From Patella vulgata (lineage: Eukaryota > Mollusca > Gastropoda > Patellidae), in the NCBI RefSeq assembly GCF_932274485.2, contig NC_065881.2, forward strand, positions 82,958,702 through 83,022,701: a DNA stretch of 64,000 nt. Direction: 5' to 3'. The notes below the pieces were generated by a model. The model saw nothing but the letters and a program-made list of their open reading frames with translations. It searched no databases and was not told the origin of the DNA. The translations under genes and the position numbers were made by a program. Shown piece by piece: positions 21,496 through 33,120 of the stretch. Numbering within the stretch: the stretch's first letter is position 1; every line of letters begins with the position of its first letter.

Positions 21496-21979
21496 GGGTA
21501 AATGGGCCATTGATAGCTGGAATGGTGATAGCAGGTCATTTCGGTACAAACCGATGATGAATTTACTTCAATACTTTACTCATTGGCAGGGGAGGACCTG
21601 TTTCACATGCAGGCTTGGATGGAATGGTAACCAACACGTACATCCGACTTTACTCCATTTCGGGCACAAGCTTAGGGATGGAAACCATCCACTTCAGATA
21701 TTAAAACTCTTCGCAACAAATTACATGCCGCGCACCGAATGGTATCAAGTTCATCGTCCAATACAACCATCGTCGGTAGTGCAAGACAGTGGGCGTCAAT
21801 CGTCCCCTAAACGTTCGGAAGCGGGTAATGTCCGAAACGGCTGCACTCCATGCAGGGAAATTTGTCCTCTGAGATTTTCAACTGGTAGTTACAATAGGCA
21901 GGCAGCAGGAAGAAAAACTAGGTATTTTCTATACTACATTGCCATCCTTTGGGAAACTCAAAATATCCAAGATAGCTGA

Positions 21980-23139
21980 CATGGGGAATTTTCCTGTTAT
22001 GTTAAGACATATAATTAGGGCTATTTGAAATATTGAGTTGGGTTTAAAGAATGTTTACATTTTCTTCAAGCTAAAATCCTTTGTTTACTTCACGAGAGTG
22101 GCTATAAACTGTGGTGTACCCCATGTCGCACGTCTACGGCTAGTGCCTACTAGTCGAGCCACCGGGATACTAAAAGGATGTGTCGGATGAACGAATTCAA
22201 GGCTGCTCTCGACCACCATAGCTCTGAAAGATCGTCTGATTATGAAGTTTTTCCATGTCATCGTTCACTTGCCATTTCGGAATAGCATTCCTAGATTACT
22301 GGATCTGCTTCAACTAAGGTCGCAGGGCTTCAAGGTGCTGGGGTAGTTACCATCATATCTGCGACGAAAATTCGCATGATTATGGAGTTTTTCCAGGTGA
22401 TCAGGCATGCGCATCCTCAGAGTACTGAATCTAACCTTATCAAAGAGTACATTCTACTGATAGAACGAATGCTAAGGCTTCAAGGTGGTAGGGGTTATAT
22501 TAATACACTAACGTGATATCTTGTACGATTGGGCGACAATGCAAAATGGGGAGTCACCAACTGAATTTACATTCGACAGAAGGGTCCTTCAATCTCCCGA
22601 TCACACTGATCATGATAACATAAGCCCGATATGAATCCAACCTTTATATTTCAATACAGATCCGACCTGGTATTTCCGCTGGTAATGTTATGGGGTATAT
22701 TGTGTTAAGAAGACATGGAGTGAAGTTTACCGAATATTAAGCTTTTGTTAAGTCATAACTGATACGTCTTGCGGCCACTTGCAGACGTTATTCAAGTGGT
22801 AATTGATTTCTGGTATTCTGACATTCAAGTATCTGTTTTGAATTATGCATTTCCTGCGTGCAGGACATTACTGACACAACCCACTACCTTTAGAATAGTT
22901 GAAATCCGTTATTTTTCTTTACTTTCTAAGCTTGTTTTTTTTTTGTTTTTTTTTTAAAGAACGCAGCTATGTTCTATCATTTGACATCGCCTACTACATT
23001 TTAAATAGTGCTTGCCATTTATTCGTCTTGTATTTTTTTCTGCCGAAGAATGCAGCTGCTTTATCACCTTTAGTTGTTGAAGCGTTGTCATTAATTGATT
23101 AATCAAAATGGTGAATTATACATGGCCACCCTCCTTTGT
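21980..23139. other. No gene seen
   Basis: Contains a faint duplication around GATTATGRAGTTTTTCCA (22237 and 22378) and CTTCAAGGTGSTRGGG (22329 and 22487), so part may be an old tandem repeat. T-rich near 22935-22955. Confidence 0.55.
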
Positions 23140-23382
23140 GTCCTAGGGGGTTTGGATGACCGTGCCCGTTGTATCATAAGGTCTGTCATTGGGTCAACTG
23201 ACGTGGTTTCGATTCCCCGGTTGTACGTGACAAGGAGTAGGGTGGCCGGCTCAATCTCGTGGGTTTTCTCTGTGATCTCCGGTTTCCACCCACTGCTAAA
23301 GACCCCTACACGCAAGCGAATTATTGAAATAAAATTGAACCAAATATGTTAGCCCCGAAATGACCTAGTTTGTGTCAAGCGT
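23140..23382 (+). mobile_element. SINE-1 copy, tail lost
   Basis: GGGGGTTTGGATGACCGTGC to CTAGTTTGTGTCAAGCG, then an abrupt join to a reverse SINE-2 fragment. Confidence 0.83.
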
Positions 23383-23560
23383 CCAGTGTGCTATGGGGAA
23401 AATTTGGCTCGCGCAGCTGCGCTAATGGCCTACTCTTATGTCGAATTTTAACTTCTAAGGAATCTGTTACGTGCACGCCAATGTATACACGTGACCTCGG
23501 TTTTCGTCCCACCCGAACGACTACACACCTGTCATTGTCAGACGCCTGGATAGCTAGGTT
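23383..23560 (-). mobile_element. SINE-2 fragment, old
   Basis: AGTGTGCTATGGGGAAAATT to CACACCTGTCATTGTCAG with many changes. TATCACGGGACCCCGG at 23588 is a further scrap. Confidence 0.6.
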
Positions 23561-24071
23561 TCCGTTGACAGTTCATAAAATTCCAAATATCACGGGACCC
23601 CGGTTTTCATCTCATCCGAACTACACTACACCCGCACAAAAATATAAGAAGTGTCCTGTTCTTATATACTACAATGATACATTAGTTCTTTGCATGCATG
23701 AATAATTCAGCATTACAATAAATACAAGTCTTAAATTAATAACAGACCGCTTTTTTAAAGGGACAATAACACTCTTGCTGGCTTGACAGCTCCAGAAAAT
23801 AAATAATAGCCTTATTCTAAGTATTAGATGTTTAAGTATCCTACCTGTTGTGTAAATTATCCATTAAATCCTATTTTACTTGTCCAGAGGGTTCGAAAAT
23901 ATTTTTAAATCCAAGTCACATTTGAAAATTAGGTGTGTTAAGATGAAATTTGTATCACCAATTAATTGGAAAATTGTAAAATAGTACAATTTGTTGACCA
24001 GAATAAAGATTGGGACATATTATTCAGTTACAACAAGAGTGGTATTGAACCTTTAATAACATTCACTAGGT

Positions 24072-24345
24072 GTTAAAATGGGGTGTTGGCTGGCCGAATG
24101 GTTAGCACGTGCGTGCTGTATCATAAGGTCTGTCATTGAGTCAACTGGTGTGGTTTCGAATCCCAGGTTGTACGTGGCAAGGAGTAGGTTCACCTGTCCA
24201 ACCTCGTGGGTTTTCTCCGGATCCTCCGGTTTCCTCCCATTGCTAAAGACCCATACGTGCAAGCGAATTATAGAAATAAAATTGAACCATGTATTAGTCC
24301 CGAAATGACCTAGTTTGTGTCGAGTGGACGTTAAACCCCAAATGG
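24072..24345 (+). mobile_element. SINE-1 copy, first of a tandem pair
   Basis: Full length from TGTTGGCTGGCCGAATGG to TTAAACCCCAAATGGGGG. It lacks a CT tail and is followed at once by another SINE-1. Confidence 0.87.
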
Positions 24346-24601
24346 GGGTGTTGGATGGCCGAATGGTTAGCACCTGCGTGCTGTATCATAAGGCCTGTCA
24401 TTGAGTCAACTGATGTGGTTTCGATTCCCCAGTTGTACGTTACAAGGAGTAGGGTCGCCCGTCCAACCTTGTTCGTTTCTCCAGGTCCTCCGGTTTCCTC
24501 CCACTGCTAAAGACCCCTACGCGCAAGTGAATTATTGAAATAAAATTGAACCATATGTTAGTCCCCAAATGACCTAGTTTGTGTCGAGTGGACGTTGAAC
24601 C

Positions 24602-24643
<42 letters not shown>

Positions 24644-24650
24644 ACGTTAA
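24346..24650 (+). mobile_element. SINE-1 copy, second of a tandem pair
   Basis: Full length, with a long tail of 14 CT units grading into (CA)n at 24632-24642. The CT-to-CA change at the tail end is notable because SINE-3 ends in (CA)n. Confidence 0.87.
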
Positions 24651-24835
24651 TATGAGGATATTCGCAATGATACAATCAAACATATGTCACAGAGGGTCAT
24701 ATTTATTATATACCAGCGAACAACAATAAAACTAATTAACCGACAGAAGCCAGACATTATGATACGGTGTTAATTATATAGATGAAACTATCTTCAAGAA
24801 TTCAGTTGCTGGACCATCCGTTACTGACAACTCTG

Positions 24836-24909
24836 GAGGTAATTTCTCGGTCAACATCTGGGATCAAACCCCGGGTCCGTATTTAGTGAACCAACTGTTC
24901 ACTCACTTG
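24836..24909 (-). mobile_element. SINE-2-like tRNA head, old
   Basis: TTTCTCGGTCAACATCTGGG, GATCAAACCCC and a decayed box A reading CACTCACTTGCTCC. Confidence 0.45.
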
Positions 24910-25728
24910 CTCCTAACAGTGAATGGATTTCGAATTGCGGATAATAGCTTGTAAAACAGCACAATATAAATTGGGGAATATCCCAAACCATCACAGAACA
25001 ACGAAACGGATTAAAAGAGTGCCATCACAACGGGCGGTCTGAAAGGTTCGAGGGAAGCAAGCATCACTAATTTTTACTCTTGTCAGAAGCCGTACTTGTT
25101 CAGACTATAACGCAGTTATATTAAAGTATTACTTGTCCATCAAAATCTTCAGCACATGTATGTTTTCTGTCTGATCTTGATGAAATGCAGGTTTGCAGAA
25201 GTTAAATTAAAACGCATTTTGGCAGCTGCCTGGCTAAGCCATTAATCAGCAGTGTTCACGTCATGATCATTGAGTGTCTAGTTTCCGGCTAGACTATATT
25301 CCGAGTTCTCTAGCGTGCGTTGAAAGAAGGCAATTCCAACTCGGAAATTTTAAGGACCTGCGAGGGCGAATATCACTGAGGCAGTAGTTTAAATAAAAAG
25401 ACAAACTATTTGTGGGTGTTGCTACAATGCCATTAGCCTAGATCTTCAAATCAATTGTGGTCTAGCTAATCTTTTAGTGTCACCGATCACCTTTGGGATA
25501 CAGAAATACTGAACTCGTGAACCAGACGACCACCAACCTAGGGTCATCTAAGACTACGCCCTGGGTGCTCTAAAGGCATTCGCTGAATGAAAGGATGGAA
25601 GTAATACGGAAATTATGAATTAGAGTATCATATGCCCCGGGTAAAATCTCGTTTAATTAGTACTGCAGTATCAATAATCTGTCGTAGAATTATATACGCC
25701 TTCATAAGCTATGAATCAGACGGGGTGT
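24910..25728. other. No gene seen
   Basis: Unique-looking, moderate base composition, short frames only. Confidence 0.6.
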
Positions 25729-25742
25729 AATATCTGGTCAAA

Positions 25743-26115
25743 GGAATGAAATGAAATGGGGTTTAACGTCCTACTATTCTGCTCCTAAACTGGGCTAATG
25801 AAGACAGGCATACGCCATACAGTGTGCTTTGAGGGAAATTTGGCCCGGGCAGCGGCGCTACGGCCTACTATTACATCGAATTCCAAGTGCCAAGGGATCT
25901 TTTACGTGCACGCCAATGTGTACACGAGACCTTGGTTTTCGTCCGATCCGAACGACTAGACACCTGTCCTTGTCAGGCCCTCCGTCATGCATCACTGTCC
26001 ATCGGAAACCACGTCGGAAAGTCTGGATGAACTTTCTCGACCAATGCAGGGATCGAACAACCGACCTCCCAGCTAGCGAACCAGCGTCTTACCCACTAAG
26101 ACAGCATGATCCCCC
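25743..26115 (-). mobile_element. SINE-2 copy, full length, with duplication
   Basis: Flanked by a perfect 14-bp duplication AATATCTGGTCAAA (25729-25742 and 26116-26129). The head ends CACTAAGACAGCATGATCCC. Confidence 0.92.
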
Positions 26116-26385
26116 AATATCTGGTCAAACCAATACCTAGGTTATTTTGGACTAACATATGGTAATTGTTATATCTGTGGATACATGTCGTCGATTTACA
26201 ACTGCCTGAGTTGGAATGAATGAACCATCTTAACTTGTCAATATCACATGCTCTACCGTAATTGTTATATCTATGGCTATAGTATGAGGTAGAAGAAGTT
26301 TAGTCCGGACAGAGGCATCGCCGACATGCACACTTCTTCGATTTACTACTGCTCTTTTATGTGCATGCTAATGTGCGCATTGGCG

Positions 26386-26470
26386 GACGAAACCACGCCA
26401 GTCGACTCAATGACAGACCTTATGATGCAGCGCGCACGCGCTAACCATTCGGCCATCGACCTCCCAACTA
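26386..26470 (-). mobile_element. SINE-1 head fragment
   Basis: GAAACCACGCCAGTCGACTC through AACCATTCGGCCATCGACC, covering boxes B and A only. Confidence 0.78.
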
Positions 26471-26527
26471 TAATAAGAAGTGGGGGTGGGGGACATTCTA
26501 TCATAAAGAATTATAAGACCGTGCTTT

Positions 26528-26746
26528 GTCAGGTGGTTTCGATTCCACGATCGTAGGTTACAAGGAGTAGGGTCTTCTGTCCAACCTCGTGGGTCTTCTC
26601 CGTGTTCTTCTGTTTCCTCCTACTGCTAAAGACCCCTAAGCGCAAGCGAATTATTAAAAATAAAATTGAACCATATGTTTGTCCCGAAATGACCCGGTGT
26701 CTGTCGTGCGGGCGTTACCCCCTCCCCCTCTCTCCCTCTCTCTCTG
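26528..26746 (+). mobile_element. SINE-1 copy, head lost
   Basis: Starts at box B (GTGGTTTCGATTCC) and keeps the core and a CT-rich tail. It faces away from the neighbouring reverse head fragment. Confidence 0.82.
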
Positions 26747-26749
26747 TGG

Positions 26750-27203
26750 CTTAGTCAGTCATGTAAAAAACTGATTGAATAATGCAGTTTTATTTTAGAC
26801 TTTTTTCTCTAGAGGTCAATTCAACACGGATATTATTATTACCACATTGACATCAGCTAAGTAGATTATGCCAGATTAGAATTGATGTAGTGATTATTTA
26901 CAATTTAATTTAGTTTTATTTCTGGATGTCGACAAAAAATCCTACCGAATAAAATTATTAGATTTGCAGGTTATGTAATAGATGAGCCGCACTCAATTTG
27001 GCATTCAATTTGTTTTACACCACATTTCTATTTCTGAAACACTTGTCTTTCCAAATGTCTTCATCTTTGTAAGATTTATCAAAATGTAGCCGGTTCGCTG
27101 ATTGGTAAGATTTCCATGCGTCGGCAAAGAAGATTTCAATATTTGAACAACAACAAAACTGGCAGTTAGCATATATAAAACATTAGGGTCGGATCCAGGA
27201 ATG
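26750..27203. other. No gene seen
   Basis: AT-rich and without recognisable repeats. Confidence 0.6.
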
Positions 27204-27325
27204 TTTTGCAGGGGGGGGGGGGGGGGTATGCCAGGTTACTGAGACAACGTATCCTTTTTTTTAAAAGGGAGGGGGGAGGCTGTACAGAGACAATGCATCT
27301 TTAGGGGGGGGGGGTCTCTCCCCGC
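27204..27325 (+). repeat. G-rich tandem pair with G-runs of 16 and 11
   Basis: Run of 16 G at 27211-27226 and of 11 G at 27304-27314, with AGGGAGGGGGGAGGC between. GAGACAAYGYATCYTTT occurs twice. The plus strand could form G-quadruplexes. Confidence 0.8.
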
Positions 27326-27598
27326 GGCTTTGTAATTTTTTGAAAAAGTATTGTCTCTATCGTCAATTTGGCGTATATCAGGGGTAACCCGGGGTCACTT
27401 CGACAAAACACAGAAACTGGGAATAGGATTATACCTAAAAACATATTAAATAAACACATGTACGTACAACGCTAGACTTTAGTTTTACTGATATGCAAGG
27501 AAACTTTACGGAAGCAAAATGATAAAAAAAAAATCGAACCGCGACTGTAACAAACACCAAAATATTCGGAATTTTTAATAATGTTGTGGATGTTCTTA

Positions 27599-27818
27599 GT
27601 TTTTAACGTCCGCTTCCACCGAAGGTGATATCGCAGACAAGTCTTATTGTTTATTTGTATTATCTTAGCACGCGCAGGTGTCGTTCCTGTTGGAGGAAAC
27701 CGGAGTACTCGGAGTAAACCAACGAGATTGAGAAGGCGCCCAAGCTCACACCAGGGATCGAAACCACAGTCGCAAGCCAGAGGTGACCGGCCAGCTAGAG
27801 GTCTAGGCCATCCCAACC
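27599..27818 (-). mobile_element. SINE-3 copy
   Basis: Read on the minus strand: a tRNA-like head with GATGGCCTAGACC and box B GGTTTCGATCCC (27752-27763), then the core TACTCCGAGTACTCCGGTTT followed by CCTCC (about 27691-27737), which resembles the SINE-1 core, then GCGATATCACCTTCGGTGG and the end GCGGACGTTAAA. The two heads and 3' bodies differ from SINE-1, so this is a separate family with a similar core. The 132-codon frame over it is a translation of the SINE. Confidence 0.8.
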
Positions 27819-27977
27819 CCCCTTTTTCAATAACTTGCAGACAAGAGCCTAAAATAGAGTTTTGTTGCACAATTATGACTCCAAATAAAATGGGGAGAAT
27901 AAGTGGTGTGGGTTTTTTTTTTAGGTTTTGTTATGAATGCAGAGCATTAATTTTGATATCACACGTCTATATCGTTA

Positions 27978-28229
27978 TGCGCGCTGCGCTGTATCATACG
28001 GCCTGTCATTTAGTCAACTGGTGGGGTTTCGATTTCCCGGTTGTACGTGACAAGGAGTAGGGTCGCCTGTCCAACCTCGTGGGTTTTCTCCGGGTCCTCC
28101 GGTTTCCTTCCACTGCTAAAGAGCCCTACGCGCATGCGAATTATTGAAATAAAGTTAAACCATCTGTTAGTCCAGAAATGACCTAGTTTGTGTCGAGTGG
28201 ACGTTAAACCCCATCTCTCTCCCTCACTC

Positions 28230-28260
<31 letters not shown>

Positions 28261-28262
28261 CG
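27978..28262 (+). mobile_element. SINE-1 copy, 5'-truncated
   Basis: Starts at CGCGCTGCGCTGTATCATAC without box A. TCGTTAT precedes it (27971-27977) and follows the (CT)n tail (about 28260), so the truncated copy probably integrated as such. Confidence 0.84.
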
Positions 28263-28721
28263 TTATCTCGTGATTTGAATGTCGATCCCATCCCACCATC
28301 TGATCATAAACGATAAAGCTGAGAAGGGTAGGGTTTGACCCCCCCCCACACTTACCAACCCCCAACCCCAACCCCAACTCTGGATCCGCTAATGAAAATT
28401 TTCGAAAAATTAAATTAGTAACGTTCAAGAAGCTATTACACAAGATGAGATTCTTAATATTGGTATCAAGTGCATATATATATATGTCTGAGTGATCAAT
28501 CTAATTTTCAAGCAATGGGGAGTTGCTATGAGTTACATAACACCGACATAGGTCTATGGATAAATTACAAAAATGTCACGATATATAATTAAATGGAATT
28601 CAAGAAATTTGCATTTCCCAGAAATAGTGTTTGAATGTCTGCGACATGGTGTTGCTATGGATATTGACGTGACACCCGCAGTAGCCTATTTACGATTATC
28701 AACCCAATTAGTTCAAGGCTC

Positions 28722-28884
28722 GTTCTCAAACTTTTTTTGCCAACGGCACACCTTGGAACACATGAAAAAATAGCGGCACACCTGGCTAAATATATATGAA
28801 AAATATTTGAATTTTGCAAAATAAAAACATGGTTAAGTCAGACGAAATACAACTGTAGACAGAAACTAGTCATAGACACATTGT
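28722..28884. mobile_element. 5' fragment of the hAT-type MITE
   Basis: Matches the first 160 bp of the element at 44766-45097 at high identity (TTTTTTTGCCAACGGCACAC onward, AGTCATAGACACAT at the end). The terminal CAGTG is not recognisable and the 3' half is missing, replaced by a SINE-2 fragment. Confidence 0.8.
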
Positions 28885-28887
28885 GCA

Positions 28888-29131
28888 GAACAGAGGATCT
28901 GGCAAGGACAGCTGGTTAGTCGCTCGGAAGGGAAGAAAAACTGGGTTCATGTGTACACATTGAGGTGCACCTAAACGATTCCTTGGCAGTTTGAATTCGA
29001 TAAAAGAGTAGGCCGTAGCGCCGTTGTCCGGGCAAAATTTCGCTCATTGCACATTGTATCGACTATGCCCGTCTTCATTAGCCCAGTCGGAGCAGAACAG
29101 TATGACATTAAACCCCATTTCATTTTATTTT
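28888..29131 (+). mobile_element. SINE-2 copy, head lost
   Basis: ATCTGGCAAGGACAGCTGG to TTAAACCCCATTTCATTTTA. It follows the hAT-type MITE fragment directly. Confidence 0.75.
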
Positions 29132-29324
29132 CCTTGAGTAATTAATTGATCACGGGTGACTGAACTGCCCATTAATTAGCATGCACACTAGATTCATTTC
29201 ATATCTTCTGCATCAACTCAACTGACGGAGACAGACATGTGCCATGAAATGTGTGGTTATTAATACTTCTAAAAATAACAACCATTTGTTAGATGGTGTC
29301 GACCGTCCTACATTTCAACCAACC

Positions 29325-29480
29325 AAATTGAGTGAGCTGCCAGGGAAAGTTTGGACGGACAGCGTCGTTTCCCACAACTCATTCTTACTTTTTAATTGTC
29401 AAGGGTTATTTTACGCACCATCTGAATGACTAGACACCGTCCCTGGCCATACACTAATGCCCGGGAGAACCACTCTTTAA
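29325..29480 (-). mobile_element. SINE-2 fragment, old
   Basis: GGACGGACAGCGTCG, AATTGTCAAGGG and CATCTGAATGACTAGACACC phrases survive. It is heavily diverged. Confidence 0.5.
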
Positions 29481-30499
29481 AATCAAAATCCCGAGGAACA
29501 CCGTAAGGCCACAGATCACTAATGATTTCCCCATTGACTTTAATGTTAATTCTTGTCTCTTATGTAGTACCATGGGTCTTTCGTCAGACGTGGTGAGCGG
29601 GTGATCCCAAACCGATCGCCACATTCTACGTACGACCCATGCATCTTTTCTTACTGCATATCTTAGTAGCCTGGTGATCGTCTAGTATTTTCACCTGTCG
29701 TCTTTTCTTCCCCTTCACGTTGTGTATTTACTTCTTACTGTTTTCTCAGTCAGTTAGTTAAGACGTTTGTCTTACCAGGAATAACAATATAACAGTTCGT
29801 TTTTACATTTTATATATCATATAGCTGCTTACATATGGTACAATACATAATAGAATAAAGTCATACTCTCAAACCTCATCCAGCCAGACTCGCTGGGCAA
29901 GGCTGCCGATAGAAACTGCTACATATTTTCCCTTCCAGCATCAAGCTGCTGTCTAGCGAATTCTCACAAGTATGATAGTTTTGTAGCTTTGGGTTTTGGA
30001 CCTTCAATTATCTAATTGGTCAAATATGATGTAAATAGGTATAGAGATTGGTTAAAGAAGCTGAATGATGCAATCGTAATTTTCCCATCACGTGTAATAC
30101 ATGATATTCTTATTCCCACAGAAAAAACTAATGTTTATCAAATTATAAGTCTTTTTTGTGTAACAATATGCCACTCATTCGCTAACTTGATTTAAGTATA
30201 TATATATGTGAATCTAATTTGCCAAAGATATTAATTAATATAATATAATCACATCATTTTTCTCCATTCCTTGTCTATAAATTTGAAAACAATGTCGCAA
30301 CGACAATATTTCTACACTTATATATATAGACCAGCTCTAACCTTCCCCCAAATTTTCGTTGGGTAGAACGCTTTCTGCCAAAGATGTAGCCTCTTGCTCA
30401 TAAGCACGTATAAGGTTCGCCAGGGAAGGCTTGAGATACACAAACTGGAAGTAAGAGACCACGAAACATGCAATTCCTAACCAACCTCTCAACTCTCGT
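29481..30499. other. No gene seen
   Basis: AT-rich, with a patch of GATCAC/CCATTGACTTTAATG that faintly recurs near 49695. No frame longer than about 60 codons. Confidence 0.55.
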
Positions 30500-30640
30500 A
30501 TCCTTCCGCCTCAAAATCATGAATATTCACCAAAACCTGGCCGACAATGTATTTCCAATCTCTTTTCTTCAATTCTACACCAAAACGTCAACAATAATCG
30601 CCATGCAAAAGGATTAAAAGGGAAAGGGAGAGAAAGACTA
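30500..30640. repeat. Unnamed repeat, copy 1
   Basis: CTTCCGCCTCAAAATCATGA followed by TTCACCAAAACC, CCAAAACGTCAAC and GGGAGAG. It aligns over about 130 bp with 49905-50050. Confidence 0.5.
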
Positions 30641-31301
30641 AAAAAAACTACCGCCCTTCATTATGCGTATGGGATATTTGGTGAGTTGTGTCCGTAATCT
30701 AACCCGAAAGCTTCCAGTTGGTGATCGAACGTCTTATGCCACTGTGGCTCATAACTCTTAAGGAAATGTTATGTCAAGTGAAGCTCAGTGAAAGTTATCC
30801 AATAAACGGCGTGCGAGTGGTAATGTCAATTTTAATTGGATTTCGAACATCCAATATACTGAACGTCATGAAACTGATACGTTGCAAAAGTCCAACAGAC
30901 AAGCACTTAAAGTTATGTCTGGGTCCCTAATGGCTATTAATCGTTCAATACAACCCCATTCTATACAAAGTAAATGTTCTGTCGTCTGTAACCATTATAT
31001 TTATATATTTTTTGATGCTGTAGTGGTGCAAAAATATTAAGAAATCTTACATAAATTGGGCACATTTTAATAATCAAAACATTTGGCTTGTTAAAAATAT
31101 CCTATCAACTGCAGTCTTTATACAAACTTCAGATTTTATAACTGATAGATGAATACATCTGGGAGGGAAATGTTAAATTAAAAAGTGCGATGATACGGTC
31201 CAATGAGTACAGTTCGGGAGGTTAAATATGGTAATTATTCACGAACATATATTATGTAGATCATTATTTTGGATACAGAAAATTCTAAACAGAAATAATC
31301 A
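30641..31301. other. No gene seen
   Basis: Unique-looking. The 70-codon frame at 30718-30930 has no recognisable motif or splice context. Confidence 0.55.
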
Positions 31302-31352
31302 AATGAAACGAAATGAGGGTTAACGTTCTACTGGGCTGATGAAGACGGGCAT
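31302..31352 (-). mobile_element. SINE-2 tail fragment
   Basis: AAATGAAACGAAATGAGGGT then GGGCTGATGAAGACGGGCAT. Confidence 0.6.
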
Positions 31353-31469
31353 GAAGAATTCTATCAGCGAGATTATACTTGTCTTGTGTTGTTATAAATT
31401 AATAACATGATAGTCTAGTCTACTGTTACGTCAGCATATTATTAAATACTGGGAATACCCACATTATAA

Positions 31470-31833
31470 ATGAAATGAAATGGGGTTTAACGTCCTACTG
31501 TTCTGCTCCTATGCTAATGAAGACGGGTATACGCCATGAAGTGTTCTTTCAGGGAAATTTGTCCCTGACGGCGAAGCTACGGCCTACTCTTATTTCGAAT
31601 TCCAACTCCCAAGGTTTCTTTTACGTGCACGCAAATGTGTACACGGGACCTCGGTTTTTCGTCCCATCCGACCGACTATACGTTGTCTCTTGTCAGGCCT
31701 TCGCCCTACATCACTGACAAGGAGGAACCACGCCGGAAAATCCCGATGAACTTTCCTGGTCAATTCAGGCATCGAACAAGGGACCTCTAGGTTAACGAAC
31801 CAACGTCCTACTTACTGAGCCACCGTGACTCCC
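31470..31833 (-). mobile_element. SINE-2 copy, full length
   Basis: AAATGAAATGGGGTTTAACG to the head CTTACTGAGCCACCGTGAC. The A-box variant GAGCCACC is shared with the copies at 36.2, 38.1 and 56.0 kb, suggesting a subfamily. Confidence 0.86.
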
Positions 31834-31897
31834 GCAGACATAATCAACCCCAGATATATCTAATGACCCTATGTAAATATACTAAATATTAATTTTA

Positions 31898-32005
31898 AAA
31901 CCAGATTAAAATATCATCCAGTTTCTGACAACCATTTATTTACAAATTACGATCTAAACCAGATTAAAATATCATCCAGTTTCTGACAACCATTTATTTA
32001 CAAAT
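31898..32005. repeat. 58-bp tandem duplication, nearly two units
   Basis: AAACCAGATTAAAATATCATCC starts at 31898 and 31956; the units are identical over 50 bp, so the duplication is recent. Confidence 0.92.
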
Positions 32006-32234
32006 TGGTATAAACTTTATAATATAAACTTAGAAATAACCGAACTATAATATGATAATCAGAAATTCGTAAAATATAAAACGATGGAATTATTTTATAA
32101 GACATAATATAATTCGTTTCTGATCCATTTTTGGTAAATATTTATAGTTTAATCTCATACTAAACTGACACACGTATTGTGTCATGTCTAATCTTAAAGT
32201 GTGTGCAGTGAAATAAAAATGTATGGACTTTCTC

Positions 32235-32235
<1 letters not shown>

Positions 32236-32268
<33 letters not shown>

Positions 32269-32524
32269 GTAGCGTCCACTCGACACAAACTATCTCATTT
32301 CGGGACTAACATAACGTCCAATATTATTTCAATAATTCGCTTGCACGTAGGGGTCTTTAGCAGTGGTGGGAAAACAGAGGACCCAGAGAACACCCACGCG
32401 GTTGGACAGGTGACCCTACACCTTGTCACGTACAACCGGGAAATCGAAACCACGCCAGTTGACTCAATGTCAGACCTTATGATACAGTGCGCACACGCTA
32501 ATTATTCGGCCATCCAAATCCCCT
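32236..32524 (-). mobile_element. SINE-1 copy, full length
   Basis: Begins with 16 GA units (tail) and ends TTCGGCCATCCAAATCCCC. Confidence 0.86.
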
Positions 32525-32732
32525 TTCTGGTATTAGTAAGACAAATGTTATGTCATATCAACACTAATAAAACTTTGAAAAATATTTACGAAACGAAAAT
32601 TCACTCGGATACAAACATTGCAAGCACCATTACTAAACAGGAAGACGACCACTTGACATGAATTCTGTATTAAATTAAACCAATGGCACGTGCAAACACA
32701 AAAATTAGAATAATGTATACCGTTTTTAAACT

Positions 32733-32811
32733 TTCGAATTCCAACAGTCACTGGTTCTTTTGCGTACGTGGAAGCAATGTGTACAAGGGAACTCCGTTTT
32801 TCGTGCCATTG
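32733..32811 (-). mobile_element. SINE-2 fragment, reverse
   Basis: TTCGAATTCCAACAGTCAC to CTCCGTTTTTCGTGCC. It is followed immediately by a forward fragment. Confidence 0.62.
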
Positions 32812-32978
32812 TACACGCTAAAGATTCCTTGACAGTTGAAATTCGATATAAGAATAGGCCGTAGTGTCACTGTCCATACAACATTCCTCTCCTAGCACTC
32901 TGTATGGCGTATGCCCGTCTTCATTAGCCCAGTCGGAGCAGAACAGAAGGACGTTAAACCTCATTTTGTTTCATTTCA
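32812..32978 (+). mobile_element. SINE-2 3' half, forward
   Basis: TTGTACACGCTAAAGATTCC to GGACGTTAAACCTCATTTTG. With the preceding fragment it makes a head-to-head inverted pair of the same SINE segment. Confidence 0.7.
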
Positions 32979-33019
32979 CGTTACGATACAGTTTAAATTA
33001 CCGAATAACCGATTAATGC

Positions 33020-33120
33020 CTGATATAGTCTAACACAACACAGTTCTATGGATAACCATCACTATATCATATACACACGACGTTTCGACAAGAATCCACT
33101 GGTCGTTATCACCCATACAA
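33020..33120 (-). mobile_element. Penelope-like terminal fragment
   Basis: Reverse copy: CGACGTTTC at 33078-33086, and CACAGTTCTATGGATAACC aligns with the TATCCATA segment of the other two. Fossil. Confidence 0.4.

Noticed and set aside
21479-21979. 166-codon open frame, the longest outside the transposase and SINEs
   Set aside because: It starts inside a decayed SINE-2 head, has no recognisable domain, and its composition is not clearly protein-like. I cannot exclude an old exon.
28204-28443. 79-codon frame with LGLGLGVGKCGGG
   Set aside because: It reads across the SINE-1 CT tail and a C-rich low-complexity stretch.
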